A stretch of DNA of 64,000 bases from Anaeromyxobacter terrae (GTDB lineage Bacteria; Myxococcota; Myxococcia; Myxococcales; Anaeromyxobacteraceae): NCBI RefSeq assembly GCF_022690685.1, contig NZ_JALCYY010000024.1, forward strand, positions 9,853 through 73,852, given 5' to 3'. Made by a program: the position numbers and the translations under genes. Below the pieces are notes generated by a model that was not told where the DNA came from, did not search any database, and saw only the letters and a program-made list of their open reading frames with translations. Positions 8,255-16,423 of this stretch are shown one piece after another. Position 1 is the first letter of the stretch. Each line of letters starts with the position of its first letter.

Positions 8255-8809
8255 GTGAGAGCGGTGGCCGTGGGTCTTCTGATCGAGGAACAGCGGAGCG
8301 AGATCGCGTCGGCGTGGCGGGGAACGGTCGAGCACGAGCTCGGCGGGGAGCCGGCGATCGGGTTCGCGGTGGGGCCGCTCCTGCGGGAGATGGCGCTCGC
8401 CCTCCGCGGCGACGCTCCGCCGTCCCGCGCACGCTCCGTCGAGGACGGTCTGCAGCGCTGCGCGGTGCTCGTCCGCTCGGGCGCCCAGGGGGCGCGCGTC
8501 GCGCGGGAGTTCAAGCTCCTGCACCGCGCCGTCTGGGACACGCTCCGCGCGGCCGGCCGGATCATCGCGGCCGACGAGCGGCGGGCGGTCGACGAGTGGC
8601 TCGATGAGGCGCTCGCGGCGTCCCTCGAGCGGCTCGATCGCGTTCGCGCCCGGGTCGAGCTCCTGGAGCGCGCGCCGGCTGCCGCCCCGGCGGCACGGCC
8701 GGCGCCCGCCGCGCAGCGGCCTCCTCCGCTGCCCCCGGCGCGCGCGCGGCCATCCGCCCGGCCTCCGCCGCTGCCGGCGGTTCCCGCCGCGAATCACGGC
8801 GGTGAGTAG
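8255..8809 (+). CDS. Putative RsbRD-N-like stand-alone sensory domain protein
   Basis: This 184-residue protein resembles the helical N-terminal sensory domain that precedes RsbR-type STAS domains and some myxobacterial histidine kinases: LLIEEQRSEIASAWRGTVEHELG, then helices with REFKLLHRAVWDTLR. The last 40 residues are a Pro/Ala/Arg-rich tail, and there is no STAS or kinase domain. I chose the GTG at 8255 because GGGGAGG sits at the right distance and the sigma-54-like element lies 64 nt upstream; an in-frame ATG at 8213 is the alternative. The family call is by eye and weak, so treat it as a regulatory protein of unknown target. Confidence 0.5.
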   Translation: MRAVAVGLLIEEQRSEIASAWRGTVEHELGGEPAIGFAVGPLLREMALALRGDAPPSRARSVEDGLQRCAVLVRSGAQGARVAREFKLLHRAVWDTLRAAGRIIAADERRAVDEWLDEALAASLERLDRVRARVELLERAPAAAPAARPAPAAQRPPPLPPARARPSARPPPLPAVPAANHGGE

Positions 8810-9248
8810 CCGAGGTAGCGGCAGAACCTGATCGGGCGGTCCCTTCCGTCCATCTTCGCGCCGCGCGGCACACGCCGCGCGGCGCGAGGCGTTTCGGGGC
8901 ACGTGCTGCGCGCGTGATCGCCTCGCGCGGCGCGCCGCGCCCCGCCTGAGCCCCAAATTCGTCACGACCTGGGTGCCGCCCGGACGACGTCCGTGCGAGC
9001 AGGGCCCAGCCCTCGCCCGCGCCGGGGCGCCGAGCCAGCGCGGATCCTTCAGCAACCCCAGCCCCGATCGCGAGCAGGCGAGCTCGCTGTACGTCTTCGC
9101 TCACTCTGGCGCCAGGCGTCGGATGGCGTGGGTGCGCGTCCGAGGTCCACCCTCTCCTCGGCACCTCTGCTCACCGGGGGGCGAGAAATTCGCTCGCTTG
9201 GGCCTCCGTTCCTCGTTCGCAAACCCGAACGGGAAGGAGCCCCACCCG
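8810..9248. other. Intergenic region with a strong hairpin
   Basis: This 439-bp stretch has no convincing gene. It contains the hairpin at 8856-8887 and, at its right end, the AAGGAG ribosome-binding site (around 9233) for the MYXO-CTERM exoprotein. No promoter can be defined with confidence. Confidence 0.5.
8856..8887. terminator. 14-bp GC hairpin, terminator-like
   Basis: Two perfect 14-nt arms (TCGCGCCGCGCGGC and its complement) are separated by the loop ACAC, about 47 nt after the stop of the RsbRD-like gene. The stem is very stable, but no T-run follows, so termination is likely but not certain. Confidence 0.45.
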
Positions 9249-11054
9249 ATGATTTCCCGCCGAGCCCTCTTCGCCGCCGCCCTCTCGATCGCCCCGGTGT
9301 TCGCCTTCGCGGCGGACGTCTGGGTGGCCCCTGCGACGGAGAAGATCCGGCCCGACGCACAGCCGCGCCCCAGCACGGAGGCGCGCATCGCGGCGGCCCG
9401 CAACGAGTTCGAGGCGTTCCAGGTGGTGGTGACGGGCCCGGCGCACGGCGTGTCCGCGCGCGCCACGAGCCTCGACGGGCCGGGGAAGATCGACGACGTG
9501 AAGCTCTACCGCGAGGATACGATCGACGTTCAGACGCCGTCGGCGCTCGACGGCGCCACCGGCCGCTGGCCGGACGCGCTCGTGCCCGACGTCGACGACG
9601 TGGTGGGCGAGCAGCGCAACGCGTTCCCCTTCGACGTCGCCGCGGGCGAGAGCCGGGCGATATGGGTCGAGGTCCGCGTTCCGCCGGGCTCGCAGCCGGG
9701 AAGCTACTTCGGCAAGGTGACGGTGACCTCCGACGCCGGCGAGGCGCAGATCCCGGTGATGCTCACGGCGTGGGACTTCGAGCTGCCGTCGACCGCGTCG
9801 CTCAAGACGCACTTCGGCCTGTCGTACGGGCTCATCCCCGGCGGCCACGGCGTCTCGCCCGAGGACGACGCCGCCATCCGCGCGCGCTACGCCGCCCTCG
9901 GCCTCGACCACCGCATCTCCCTCTCCGGCGTCGCCGACGACGGCCACAACGGCGACTTCGATCACTTCGACCAGTACTACGCGGCGCTCGTCGACGGCAC
10001 GGCGCAGACGCGGCTGCCCGGCGCGAGGCTCACCACCGTGAAGTACGTCGGGAACCAGACGTCGGTCGACGAGCACCGCCGCTGGGCGGACCACTTCCGC
10101 GCGAAGGGCTGGATGGATCGTCTCTTCGACTACACCTGCGACGAGCCGCCCCTCACCTGCAGCTGGGAGGAGCTCCCCACCCGCGCGAAGGCCGCTCACG
10201 ACGCGGACCCCGAGTTCAAGACCCTCGTGACGACGCAGATCTGGGACGCCGACGCGCACGGCGTGTCGAGCGACATCGACATCATGGTCCCGGTCATCAA
10301 CTGGATGGACGACAAGCCGACGGGCGAGCACCCCGGCGACAACCGCTCGAAGTACGACGGCTTCCTCTCGCAGTCGAAGGCGAAGGAGCTCTGGCTCTAC
10401 CAGAGCTGCATGAGCCACGGCTGCGGCGGGACCGTGAACATGGGCAGCCCGTCGGAGTGGGACCAGTACACCACCGGCTGGCCGAGCTACATGATCGACG
10501 CCTCGGCCGTGCGGAACCGCGCCATGGAGTGGATCTCGTTCCTCGAGGGCGCGACCGGCGAGCTGTACTGGGAGACCGCGTTCGCGTTCACGCACGACGC
10601 GTGGTCGAACCAGTGGGACTTCTCCGGAAACGGCGACGGGACGCTCTTCTACCCCGGCCGGCCCGATCGCATCGGCGGATCGACGCAGATCCCGGTGGCC
10701 TCGATCCGGCTCAAGATGATCCGCGAGGGCATGGAGGACTACGAGTACCTGAAGCTCCTCGCCGACTCGGGCCGGGGCGACGCCGCGCGGCAGATCGCGC
10801 GCGACCTCTTCCCCTCCGCCGGGCAGACCGAGGTGGATCCGCAGCGGCTCATGGCGGCGCGCGAGGCGCTCGCGGCGCAGATCCTCTCGGTGCAGGGCAA
10901 GCAGCTCGCCTCGGTGGCGGGCGTGCCCGGCATGCCGCAGTTCCCGCTCGTGAAGGGCGGCTGCGGCTCCTCGGGCGGGTTCGGCGCGGGCGCGCTCCTC
11001 TCGCTGCCGTCGCTCGTGGCCTGGGCGCGGCGGCGGCGCCGGCGGGGCAAGTAG
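9249..11054 (+). CDS. Secreted DUF4091/GH123-like protein with MYXO-CTERM tail
   Basis: This 601-residue exoprotein has a signal peptide (SRRALFAAALSIAPVFAFAAD) and a beta-rich N-terminal domain (about residues 25-180). A (beta/alpha)8-like domain of the DUF4091 / glycoside hydrolase 123 type follows, ending in IREGMEDYEYLKLL, a signature I associate with that family. The last 32 residues match a MYXO-CTERM sorting signal: a Cys in GGCGSS, a hydrophobic segment (GALLSLPSLVAWA) and a final arginine cluster. It should be exported and retained at the cell surface, where it may hydrolyse amino-sugar glycans; the substrate is inferred only. The start is ATG at 9249 with AAGGAG upstream. A strong terminator follows. 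Confidence 0.8.
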   Translation: MISRRALFAAALSIAPVFAFAADVWVAPATEKIRPDAQPRPSTEARIAAARNEFEAFQVVVTGPAHGVSARATSLDGPGKIDDVKLYREDTIDVQTPSALDGATGRWPDALVPDVDDVVGEQRNAFPFDVAAGESRAIWVEVRVPPGSQPGSYFGKVTVTSDAGEAQIPVMLTAWDFELPSTASLKTHFGLSYGLIPGGHGVSPEDDAAIRARYAALGLDHRISLSGVADDGHNGDFDHFDQYYAALVDGTAQTRLPGARLTTVKYVGNQTSVDEHRRWADHFRAKGWMDRLFDYTCDEPPLTCSWEELPTRAKAAHDADPEFKTLVTTQIWDADAHGVSSDIDIMVPVINWMDDKPTGEHPGDNRSKYDGFLSQSKAKELWLYQSCMSHGCGGTVNMGSPSEWDQYTTGWPSYMIDASAVRNRAMEWISFLEGATGELYWETAFAFTHDAWSNQWDFSGNGDGTLFYPGRPDRIGGSTQIPVASIRLKMIREGMEDYEYLKLLADSGRGDAARQIARDLFPSAGQTEVDPQRLMAAREALAAQILSVQGKQLASVAGVPGMPQFPLVKGGCGSSGGFGAGALLSLPSLVAWARRRRRRGK

Positions 11055-11080
11055 CACCCATCGTCACGCGTACGCTCGAG

Positions 11081-11119
11081 AGGGCGCGGCCGGTCCGACC
11101 GGTCGCGCCCTTTCCTTTT
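11081..11119 (+). terminator. Rho-independent terminator
   Basis: A 13-bp stem (GGGCGCGGCCGGT against its complement, with one G-T wobble) and a CCG loop are followed by TTTCCTTTT. It lies 27 nt after the MYXO-CTERM exoprotein's stop and ends 34 nt before the kinase start. It is the clearest intrinsic terminator in the window. Confidence 0.85.
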
Positions 11120-11153
11120 CGTCACACTCCGGGCGCCGTAGAATCCGGCGCGC

Positions 11154-12923
11154 GTGCGCGCGTTCGGCAAGTACAGGCTCGTCGAGCCGCTCGCCTCCGG
11201 CGGAATGGCGGACGTGTGGCGCGCGGAGGTCACCCTCGCGGCCGGCGTCGTGAAGGAGGTCGCCCTGAAGCTCGTGCGCGGTGAGCACGAGGCGGAGGGC
11301 GACTTCGTCCGCATGTTCATCGAGGAGGCGCGGCTCGCCTCGCGCCTCGGGCACGCGAACGTCGTCCAGGTGTTCGAGTTCGACCAGATCGACGGTCGGT
11401 ACTACATCGCGATGGAGCTCGTGCGCGGTCACCACCTCGGCCGCGTGGTCGAGCGGGCGCGCGAGCGCGGCGTCCGGCTCGGCCTCCCGCGCGCGGTCCA
11501 CGTCGCCGCGGAGGTCGCGAAGGCGCTCGCCTACGCTCACCGGCTCGGCGACGGCGGCCGCCCGCTCGGCCTCGTCCACCGCGACGTCTCCCCGCACAAC
11601 GTCCTCGTCTCGTTCGAGGGCGAGGTGAAGCTCGCGGACTTCGGCATCGCGCGCGCGATGGGCCAGGCGGGGCTCACCGCCCCGGGCACGCTCAAGGGCA
11701 AGCTCGCGTACATGGCGCCGGAGCAGGCGCGCGGCGAGCGCGTGGACGCGCGGGCCGACGTGTTCGCGCTCGGCGTCGTGCTGTGGGAGCTCTGTGCGGG
11801 GCGGCGGCTCTTCGCGCGCGACTCGGACGCGGCGACGCTCGGCGCGGTGCTCGGCGACGCGGTGGTCTCCCCGCCGTCGGCGTGGAACGAGGAGGTGCCG
11901 CCGGAGCTCGACGCCGTGGTCCTGGGCGCGCTCGAGCGGGACGTCGCCCGCCGGACGCCGTCCGCGGAAGACCTCGCGCACGCGCTCGCCGGGATGCTGC
12001 TCCGGATCACGCGCTCGCCCGCGGACGTGGATCTGCGCGCCTTCATGCACGGCCTCTGGCCGGAGGGGCCCCGGCCCGCCCCCGCGCCCGAGCGTACGCG
12101 GGTGAGGCCGGTGCCCGTCGCGGCGGAGCCGGTGGGAGGGGCGACCCGCGTGTCCGCTCCGCCGGTCGCGGCGCTGGAGGCGGAGGTCGAGGCGAGCGCC
12201 CGCGAGGACGCGGCCGTGCGGGAGGAGTCCGCCACCCGGACGGCGACGCCGCCGGCGGCTGGCCCGCGCAGGACCCGGCGCGCGATCGTCGCGCTCGTCC
12301 TGCTCGCCGTCGTCCTCGTGCTCGGCGCGGGCGGCGTCGCGCTGCGGACGAGGGCGGGGTGGGGCGGGGGTACACCGCAGACGCGGCAGACGGTGGCGCC
12401 CGCTTCCGAGGAGATCCGGTCTCGCGCCACCCCTCCGGCCGCCTCGCCCGAGGCGGTGCCCACCGAAACGTCTCGAGCGGCCACGGTGCAGGTCCGATCG
12501 TCGGACTCCGAGCCTCCGGCGGCCACCCGCGCCGATGGACCGCTCCCGGCCGGAGCAGCGTCACGTGGCGAGGCAGTGGAGCCGTCCTCGTCCGGCACGG
12601 CTCCCGCGGCGGAGCCGGCCGCGCTGCGCGGGCCCCCGCTCTCGCCGCTCCCGGACCTCGACGCGCTTCGGATCGCGCCGAGCCTCAACGGCCTCGCCGT
12701 CCCCGCGACGTCGTCGGGGCAGGGGCTGCTGGGCGTGAACGCGGTGCCCTGGGGGACGGTCCACGTGAACGGCGTGCGCCTCGGCGAGACGCCGCTCGAC
12801 GTTCGCCTGCCGGCGGGCCGGTACCGGGTCCGCGTGGACCATCCCAAGGGCGCGGACGTGCGAGTGGTCACGATCACGCCCGGTCGCCGTACGGTCGTGC
12901 TCGCGCGGCCTGGCGCGCGCTGA
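11154..12923 (+). CDS. Membrane Ser/Thr protein kinase with C-terminal PEGA-like domain
   Basis: This 589-residue protein is a Hanks-type (PknB-like) kinase. The catalytic domain (about residues 6-285) has the Gly-rich loop SGGMADV, Lys39 in VALKLV, HRDVSPHN (142-149), DFG (162-164) and APE (188-190), so it should be active. A long Pro/Ala/Thr-rich linker contains one membrane helix (about residues 378-400). The extracytoplasmic end (about 520-589) looks like a PEGA domain (VNAVPWGTVHVNGVRLGETPL). The GTG start at 11154 lies just behind the terminator of the previous gene. Its stop is 49 nt before a hexanucleotide array. Signal and targets are unknown. Confidence 0.9.
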   Translation: MRAFGKYRLVEPLASGGMADVWRAEVTLAAGVVKEVALKLVRGEHEAEGDFVRMFIEEARLASRLGHANVVQVFEFDQIDGRYYIAMELVRGHHLGRVVERARERGVRLGLPRAVHVAAEVAKALAYAHRLGDGGRPLGLVHRDVSPHNVLVSFEGEVKLADFGIARAMGQAGLTAPGTLKGKLAYMAPEQARGERVDARADVFALGVVLWELCAGRRLFARDSDAATLGAVLGDAVVSPPSAWNEEVPPELDAVVLGALERDVARRTPSAEDLAHALAGMLLRITRSPADVDLRAFMHGLWPEGPRPAPAPERTRVRPVPVAAEPVGGATRVSAPPVAALEAEVEASAREDAAVREESATRTATPPAAGPRRTRRAIVALVLLAVVLVLGAGGVALRTRAGWGGGTPQTRQTVAPASEEIRSRATPPAASPEAVPTETSRAATVQVRSSDSEPPAATRADGPLPAGAASRGEAVEPSSSGTAPAAEPAALRGPPLSPLPDLDALRIAPSLNGLAVPATSSGQGLLGVNAVPWGTVHVNGVRLGETPLDVRLPAGRYRVRVDHPKGADVRVVTITPGRRTVVLARPGAR

Positions 12924-12972
12924 GCAGAGCGGCGGCGCGAGCGCGGCGACGACCGCGAACGCCGCCCGCGAG

Positions 12973-13092
12973 CTCGACCTCGACCTGGACCTCGACCTCG
13001 ACGTCGACCTCGACCTCGACCTCGACCTCGACCTCGACCTCGACCTCGACCTCGACCTCGACCGCGACCTCGACCTCGACCGCGACCGCGAC
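12973..13092. repeat. Tandem hexanucleotide array, 20 units of CTCGAC
   Basis: There are exactly 120 bp, 20 consecutive hexamers. Fifteen are CTCGAC; the other five differ by one base (CTGGAC, GTCGAC and three CGCGAC). The CGCGAC variants sit toward the right end. The frames through it read only as dipeptide repeats (Leu-Asp, Ser-Thr, Arg-Ser and similar), so it is treated as non-coding. Confidence 0.9.
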
Positions 13093-13235
13093 CGCATCCG
13101 ACGGCGGCACCGCTTCGCCGTGACCCCTCACCCCGCGTGGATCGTCCCGGCCTCCCGACCGCAGTGACGCGCGGTCGCTCCGAGCCACCTGCCGCCTGCG
13201 ACAAGACGCCCTCCCTCAGGGGCGGCCGGTCCCGG

Positions 13236-13265
13236 TTGACCCTCTGCCACTCAGTGGAGTACCTT
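13236..13265 (+). promoter_or_regulatory. Candidate promoter with dyad in an 18-bp spacer
   Basis: A -35-like TTGACC and a weak -10-like TACCTT are separated by 18 bp. The spacer holds the perfect dyad CCACT-C-AGTGG (13247-13257). A dyad in a slightly long spacer is typical of MerR-family operators, and the gene starting at 13301 encodes a MerR-like protein, so autoregulation is likely. The -10 match is poor. Confidence 0.4.
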
Positions 13266-13300
13266 CCAAATCAAGTTTCCAAAAGAAGATTTTCGATCCC

Positions 13301-13810
13301 ATGAATGCCGCCGAGTACCTCCGGAACGATGAGATCGCCCGCGTCGAGCGCGAGCGAGCGGGTGGAATCACCAGCGGTGAGGTGGTGCGCCTGTTCGAGT
13401 CGAAGGGCGCCCGGCTCTCGGCGTCGACGTTCCGGAAGTACGTGCAGGTGGGGCTCCTGCCCCGGAGCCGGCGCGTCGGCCGGAAGGGCAAGCACACCGG
13501 CTCGACCGGGCTCTACCCGGTCTCGGTCGTGCGCCGGATCGCGCTCATCAAGCGGATGATGGCGGAGGGCTACACGGTCGAGGACATCCGCGGCAGCTTC
13601 GTCACGGTGCGTAACCAGCTCGAGGACGTCGAGAAGGGGCTCACCGAGCTCGTGGCGCAGCTGTCGCAGAAGGCGCGGGCGCACCCGCGCCGCAAGCAGT
13701 TCGAGGAGGAGCTCTCCCGCGCCGAGCGCGAGGCGCGCAGCGCGCTGGAGAGGCTCGAGAAGGTGGGAGGCGCGGTCGCGACCGTCCCGGCGGAGGCCGC
13801 CGGGGCGTGA
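13301..13810 (+). CDS. MerR-like HTH transcriptional regulator
   Basis: This 169-residue protein has a MerR-type winged helix-turn-helix (about residues 22-105: [43 protein letters not shown]). A helical, probably coiled-coil region rich in Glu and Arg (about 105-155) should dimerise it. There is no effector-binding domain and no cysteine for metal sensing. The HTH begins later than usual because of a 20-residue N-terminal extension. The start is ATG at 13301. Its stop overlaps an upstream in-frame GTG of the next gene, so the two regulators are probably one transcript. The target is unknown. Confidence 0.75.
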   Translation: MNAAEYLRNDEIARVERERAGGITSGEVVRLFESKGARLSASTFRKYVQVGLLPRSRRVGRKGKHTGSTGLYPVSVVRRIALIKRMMAEGYTVEDIRGSFVTVRNQLEDVEKGLTELVAQLSQKARAHPRRKQFEEELSRAEREARSALERLEKVGGAVATVPAEAAGA

Positions 13811-13890
13811 CGATCGTGGGCGCCGGCCCGGCGCCTGGTGGACGGTGCGGCGCTCAGGCCGCGGTGGACGGTGGAGAGGGAGGGCAGGGG

Positions 13891-14484
13891 ATGAGCGAGG
13901 CGAAGCGGAGCGAGCCGCAGGACCAGGCCGTAGACGAGGCGCGCGAGGACGGGGAGGAGCTGCTGGTCGGCCCGGTGGCCGGCGCGCCGGAGGACGGCGA
14001 CCTCGACCTCGACGGCGACATCGACGGCAAGCGCGGCAGGCGGCGGTCGAAGACGATGTCGCGCAAGGAGATCGCGCGCGAGCTCCGGCGTCAGCGGGCG
14101 TTCGGGATCGTCGATCAGGAGCTCGAGGCGACGGTGCGGGAGATCGAGGCCAGCCGGCCGCGCTCCCGGGCGGAGTGCGCGAACGGCCCGCGCCCGTGCA
14201 TGTTCATCGCCTGCAAGCACCACCTCTACCTCGACGTGAACCCCGCCACCGGCTCGATCAAGCTGAACTTCCCGGATCGCGAGGTCTGGGAGCTCGACGA
14301 GACGTGCGCGCTCGACGTCGCGGACCGCGGCGGGATCACGCTCGAGGAGGTCGGGTCGATCATGAACCTGACCCGCGAGCGCATCCGCCAGGTCGAGACG
14401 CGCGGCCTCGCCAAGCTGCGGACCATCGCGGAGGACGAGCCGCGCTCGCCCAACTCCGCCAAGGCAGACGACCTCCTGGATTGA
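13891..14484 (+). CDS. Sigma-70 region-4-like DNA-binding protein with Cys/His cluster
   Basis: This 197-residue protein has an acidic N-terminal third, a basic helix ([12 protein letters not shown]), a Cys/His cluster (Cys residues in [17 protein letters not shown]) and a C-terminal helix-turn-helix. The latter reads [21 protein letters not shown], which is the sigma-70 region 4.2 signature. There is no region 2, so it cannot act as a complete sigma factor; it may bind -35-like elements or core polymerase. I chose the ATG at 13891 for the GGGAGGGCAGGGG in front of it; an in-frame GTG at 13807 overlapping the MerR-like gene's stop would add 28 residues. Function unknown. Confidence 0.7.
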   Translation: MSEAKRSEPQDQAVDEAREDGEELLVGPVAGAPEDGDLDLDGDIDGKRGRRRSKTMSRKEIARELRRQRAFGIVDQELEATVREIEASRPRSRAECANGPRPCMFIACKHHLYLDVNPATGSIKLNFPDREVWELDETCALDVADRGGITLEEVGSIMNLTRERIRQVETRGLAKLRTIAEDEPRSPNSAKADDLLD

Positions 14485-14621
14485 TTCGCAGGTCGGACGG
14501 CAGGCGGAGCGGCGGCGGGGTTGGCCGGCGGCATGGGGTGCGGCGCGCGGCCCCGCCGCTCACCCGTTGAAACCTCGTGCGGCGCGGGCTACAAGGGCAC
14601 CCCTTCCCGGAGGTGCACACA

Positions 14622-16196
14622 ATGGTCCGCCGCGCTCTCGTCTCCGTCTCCGACAAGACGGGCCTCGTCCCGTTCGCGAAGCGGCTCGCCGCGCTCGGGG
14701 TCGAGATCCTCTCCACCGGCGGCACGCAGCGCGCCCTCGCCGACGCGGGCATCCCCGTCGTCCCGGTGGGCGACTACACGCAGGCGCCTGAGATCCTGGG
14801 CGGCCGCGTGAAGACGCTCCACCCGCGCGTGCACGGCGGGATCCTCTACCGCCGCGGGCTCGCCTCGGACGAGGCGGACGTGAAGGCGCGGGACATCCCG
14901 CCCATCGACCTCGTCGTCGTGAACCTCTATCCGTTCCGCGAGGCGGTCGCGGCGGGGAAGCCGTTCTGGGAGTGCGTCGAGGAGATCGACATCGGCGGGC
15001 CGACGATGGTGCGGAGCGCGGCGAAGAACGCCGCGCACGTGGGCGTCGTCGTGGACCCCGCGGACTACGAGCGCGTCGCGGCCGAGCTCGAGGCGTCGCG
15101 CGAGCTCTCCGGGCAGACGCGCTTCGAGCTCATGAAGAAGGCCTTCGCGCACACCGCCGCGTACGACGCCGCGATCTCCGAGTACCTCACCGCGCGTGAG
15201 AGCGTGGAGGCGCCGCCCGCGCACTTCCCGGCGACGCTCGCGGCCGTCTACACGAAGGCGCAGGACCTCCGCTACGGCGAGAACCCGCACCAGGCGGGCG
15301 CGTTCTACCGCGCCGGCCGCGAGCCGGACGAGCCGACGGTCGCGTTCGCGAAGGTGCTGCAGGGCAAGGAGCTCAGCTACAACAACCTGCTCGACCTCGA
15401 GGCCGCGCTCGCCGCGGTCAAGGAGCATGACGGGGTCGCCTGCGTCGTCATCAAGCACAACACGCCGTGCGGCGTGTCGCTCGGGGCGACGCCCGCCGAG
15501 GCGTTCGCCCGCGCGCGGGCCTGCGATCCCGTCTCCGCGTTCGGCGGCATCGTGGCGCTGAACCGCCCGGTGGACGCGGCGGCCGCGAAGGAGCTCACGG
15601 ACCTCTTCCTCGAGTGCGTCATCGCGCCCGGCTACGACGCCGCCGCGCGCGCCGCGCTCGCGGCGAAGAAGAACCTGCGGCTGCTCGAGGCGCCGCGCCT
15701 CGCCGCGCCGCGCGCGAGCTGGACTCGCCGCCCCGAGGAGCTCCGCGAGCTCCGCTCGATCCCGGGCGGCCTGCTCGTGATGGACCGCGACCTCGGGGCG
15801 ATCCGCCGCGAGGACTGCAAGGTGATGACGAAGCGCGCTCCGACCGACGCCGAGTGGCAGGATCTGCTCTTCGCGTGGAAGGTCGTGAAGCACGTGAAGT
15901 CGAACGCGATCGTGTTCGCGCGGGAGCAGCGGACGGTCGGCATCGGCGGCGGCCAGACGAGCCGGGTCGAGTCGGTGAAGACCGCTCGCATGAAGGCGCA
16001 GCTCGACCTCGCCGGCTCGGCGGTCGGCTCGGACGCCTTCTTCCCGTTCAAGGACGGGGTCGAGGAGATCATCAAGGCCGGCGCGACGGCGATCATCCAG
16101 CCGGGCGGCTCGGTCCGCGACGCCGAGGTGATCGAGGCGGCGAACGCCGCCAACGTGGCGATGGTCGCCACGGGGATGCGGCACTTCCGGCACTGA
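14622..16196 (+). CDS. purH: Bifunctional AICAR transformylase / IMP cyclohydrolase
   Basis: This 524-residue enzyme catalyses the last two steps of de novo IMP synthesis: formylation of AICAR by 10-formyl-THF, then ring closure. The N-terminal cyclohydrolase (MGS-like) domain shows [11 protein letters not shown] and STGGTQRAL. The transformylase part carries [10 protein letters not shown], the catalytic region KHNTPCGVS and, near the end, [10 protein letters not shown] and [10 protein letters not shown]. Length is normal. The ATG start at 14622 has GGAGG 8 nt upstream; an upstream in-frame extension is rejected. purD and purE follow on the same strand. Confidence 0.97.
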   Translation: MVRRALVSVSDKTGLVPFAKRLAALGVEILSTGGTQRALADAGIPVVPVGDYTQAPEILGGRVKTLHPRVHGGILYRRGLASDEADVKARDIPPIDLVVVNLYPFREAVAAGKPFWECVEEIDIGGPTMVRSAAKNAAHVGVVVDPADYERVAAELEASRELSGQTRFELMKKAFAHTAAYDAAISEYLTARESVEAPPAHFPATLAAVYTKAQDLRYGENPHQAGAFYRAGREPDEPTVAFAKVLQGKELSYNNLLDLEAALAAVKEHDGVACVVIKHNTPCGVSLGATPAEAFARARACDPVSAFGGIVALNRPVDAAAAKELTDLFLECVIAPGYDAAARAALAAKKNLRLLEAPRLAAPRASWTRRPEELRELRSIPGGLLVMDRDLGAIRREDCKVMTKRAPTDAEWQDLLFAWKVVKHVKSNAIVFAREQRTVGIGGGQTSRVESVKTARMKAQLDLAGSAVGSDAFFPFKDGVEEIIKAGATAIIQPGGSVRDAEVIEAANAANVAMVATGMRHFRH

Positions 16197-16230
16197 AAGG
16201 TCGACGGGGCGGACCGCCCCCACCCCGCGC

Positions 16231-16329
16231 CTCGCGCTCGCACGCCTCCTGGCGAGGCGGGGCGACGTCGCGAACGCCCGGACGCTCCTCGCGGGGATCC
16301 TGGCGGACGACCCGGGCGTCGCCCCGGCC
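16231..16329 (+). pseudogene. Possible TPR-like remnant in the purH-purD gap
   Basis: One open frame without a start reads as a TPR-like helix pair (LALARLLARRGDVANAR followed by LLAGILADDP). It may be a leftover of a tetratricopeptide gene between purH and purD, or chance. Apart from this I see nothing in the 227-bp gap. Confidence 0.2.
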
Positions 16330-16423
16330 AGCGGCGCCTCGGAGCAGGCGCCGATCCGGGCCCGGCCGAGGGCCCGTCGACCCCGCCGTAGCGCGACGGG
16401 ACGTGATATAAGCCCGGGTCTCC

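Larger units (their letters stand above)
12924..13300. other. Intergenic region holding a hexanucleotide array and a promoter
   Basis: This 377-bp spacer contains no convincing gene. Its left third is the CTCGAC array. Its right end is more AT-rich than its surroundings and holds the probable promoter of the MerR-like regulator. Confidence 0.6.

Noticed and set aside
12874-13188. Frames through the hexamer array encoding Glu-Val or Arg-Ser repeats
   Set aside because: They are dipeptide repeats caused only by the 6-bp period and have no ribosome-binding site or conserved flank.
12924-13300. CRISPR-like array
   Set aside because: The hexamers have no spacers between them and no cas genes are near.
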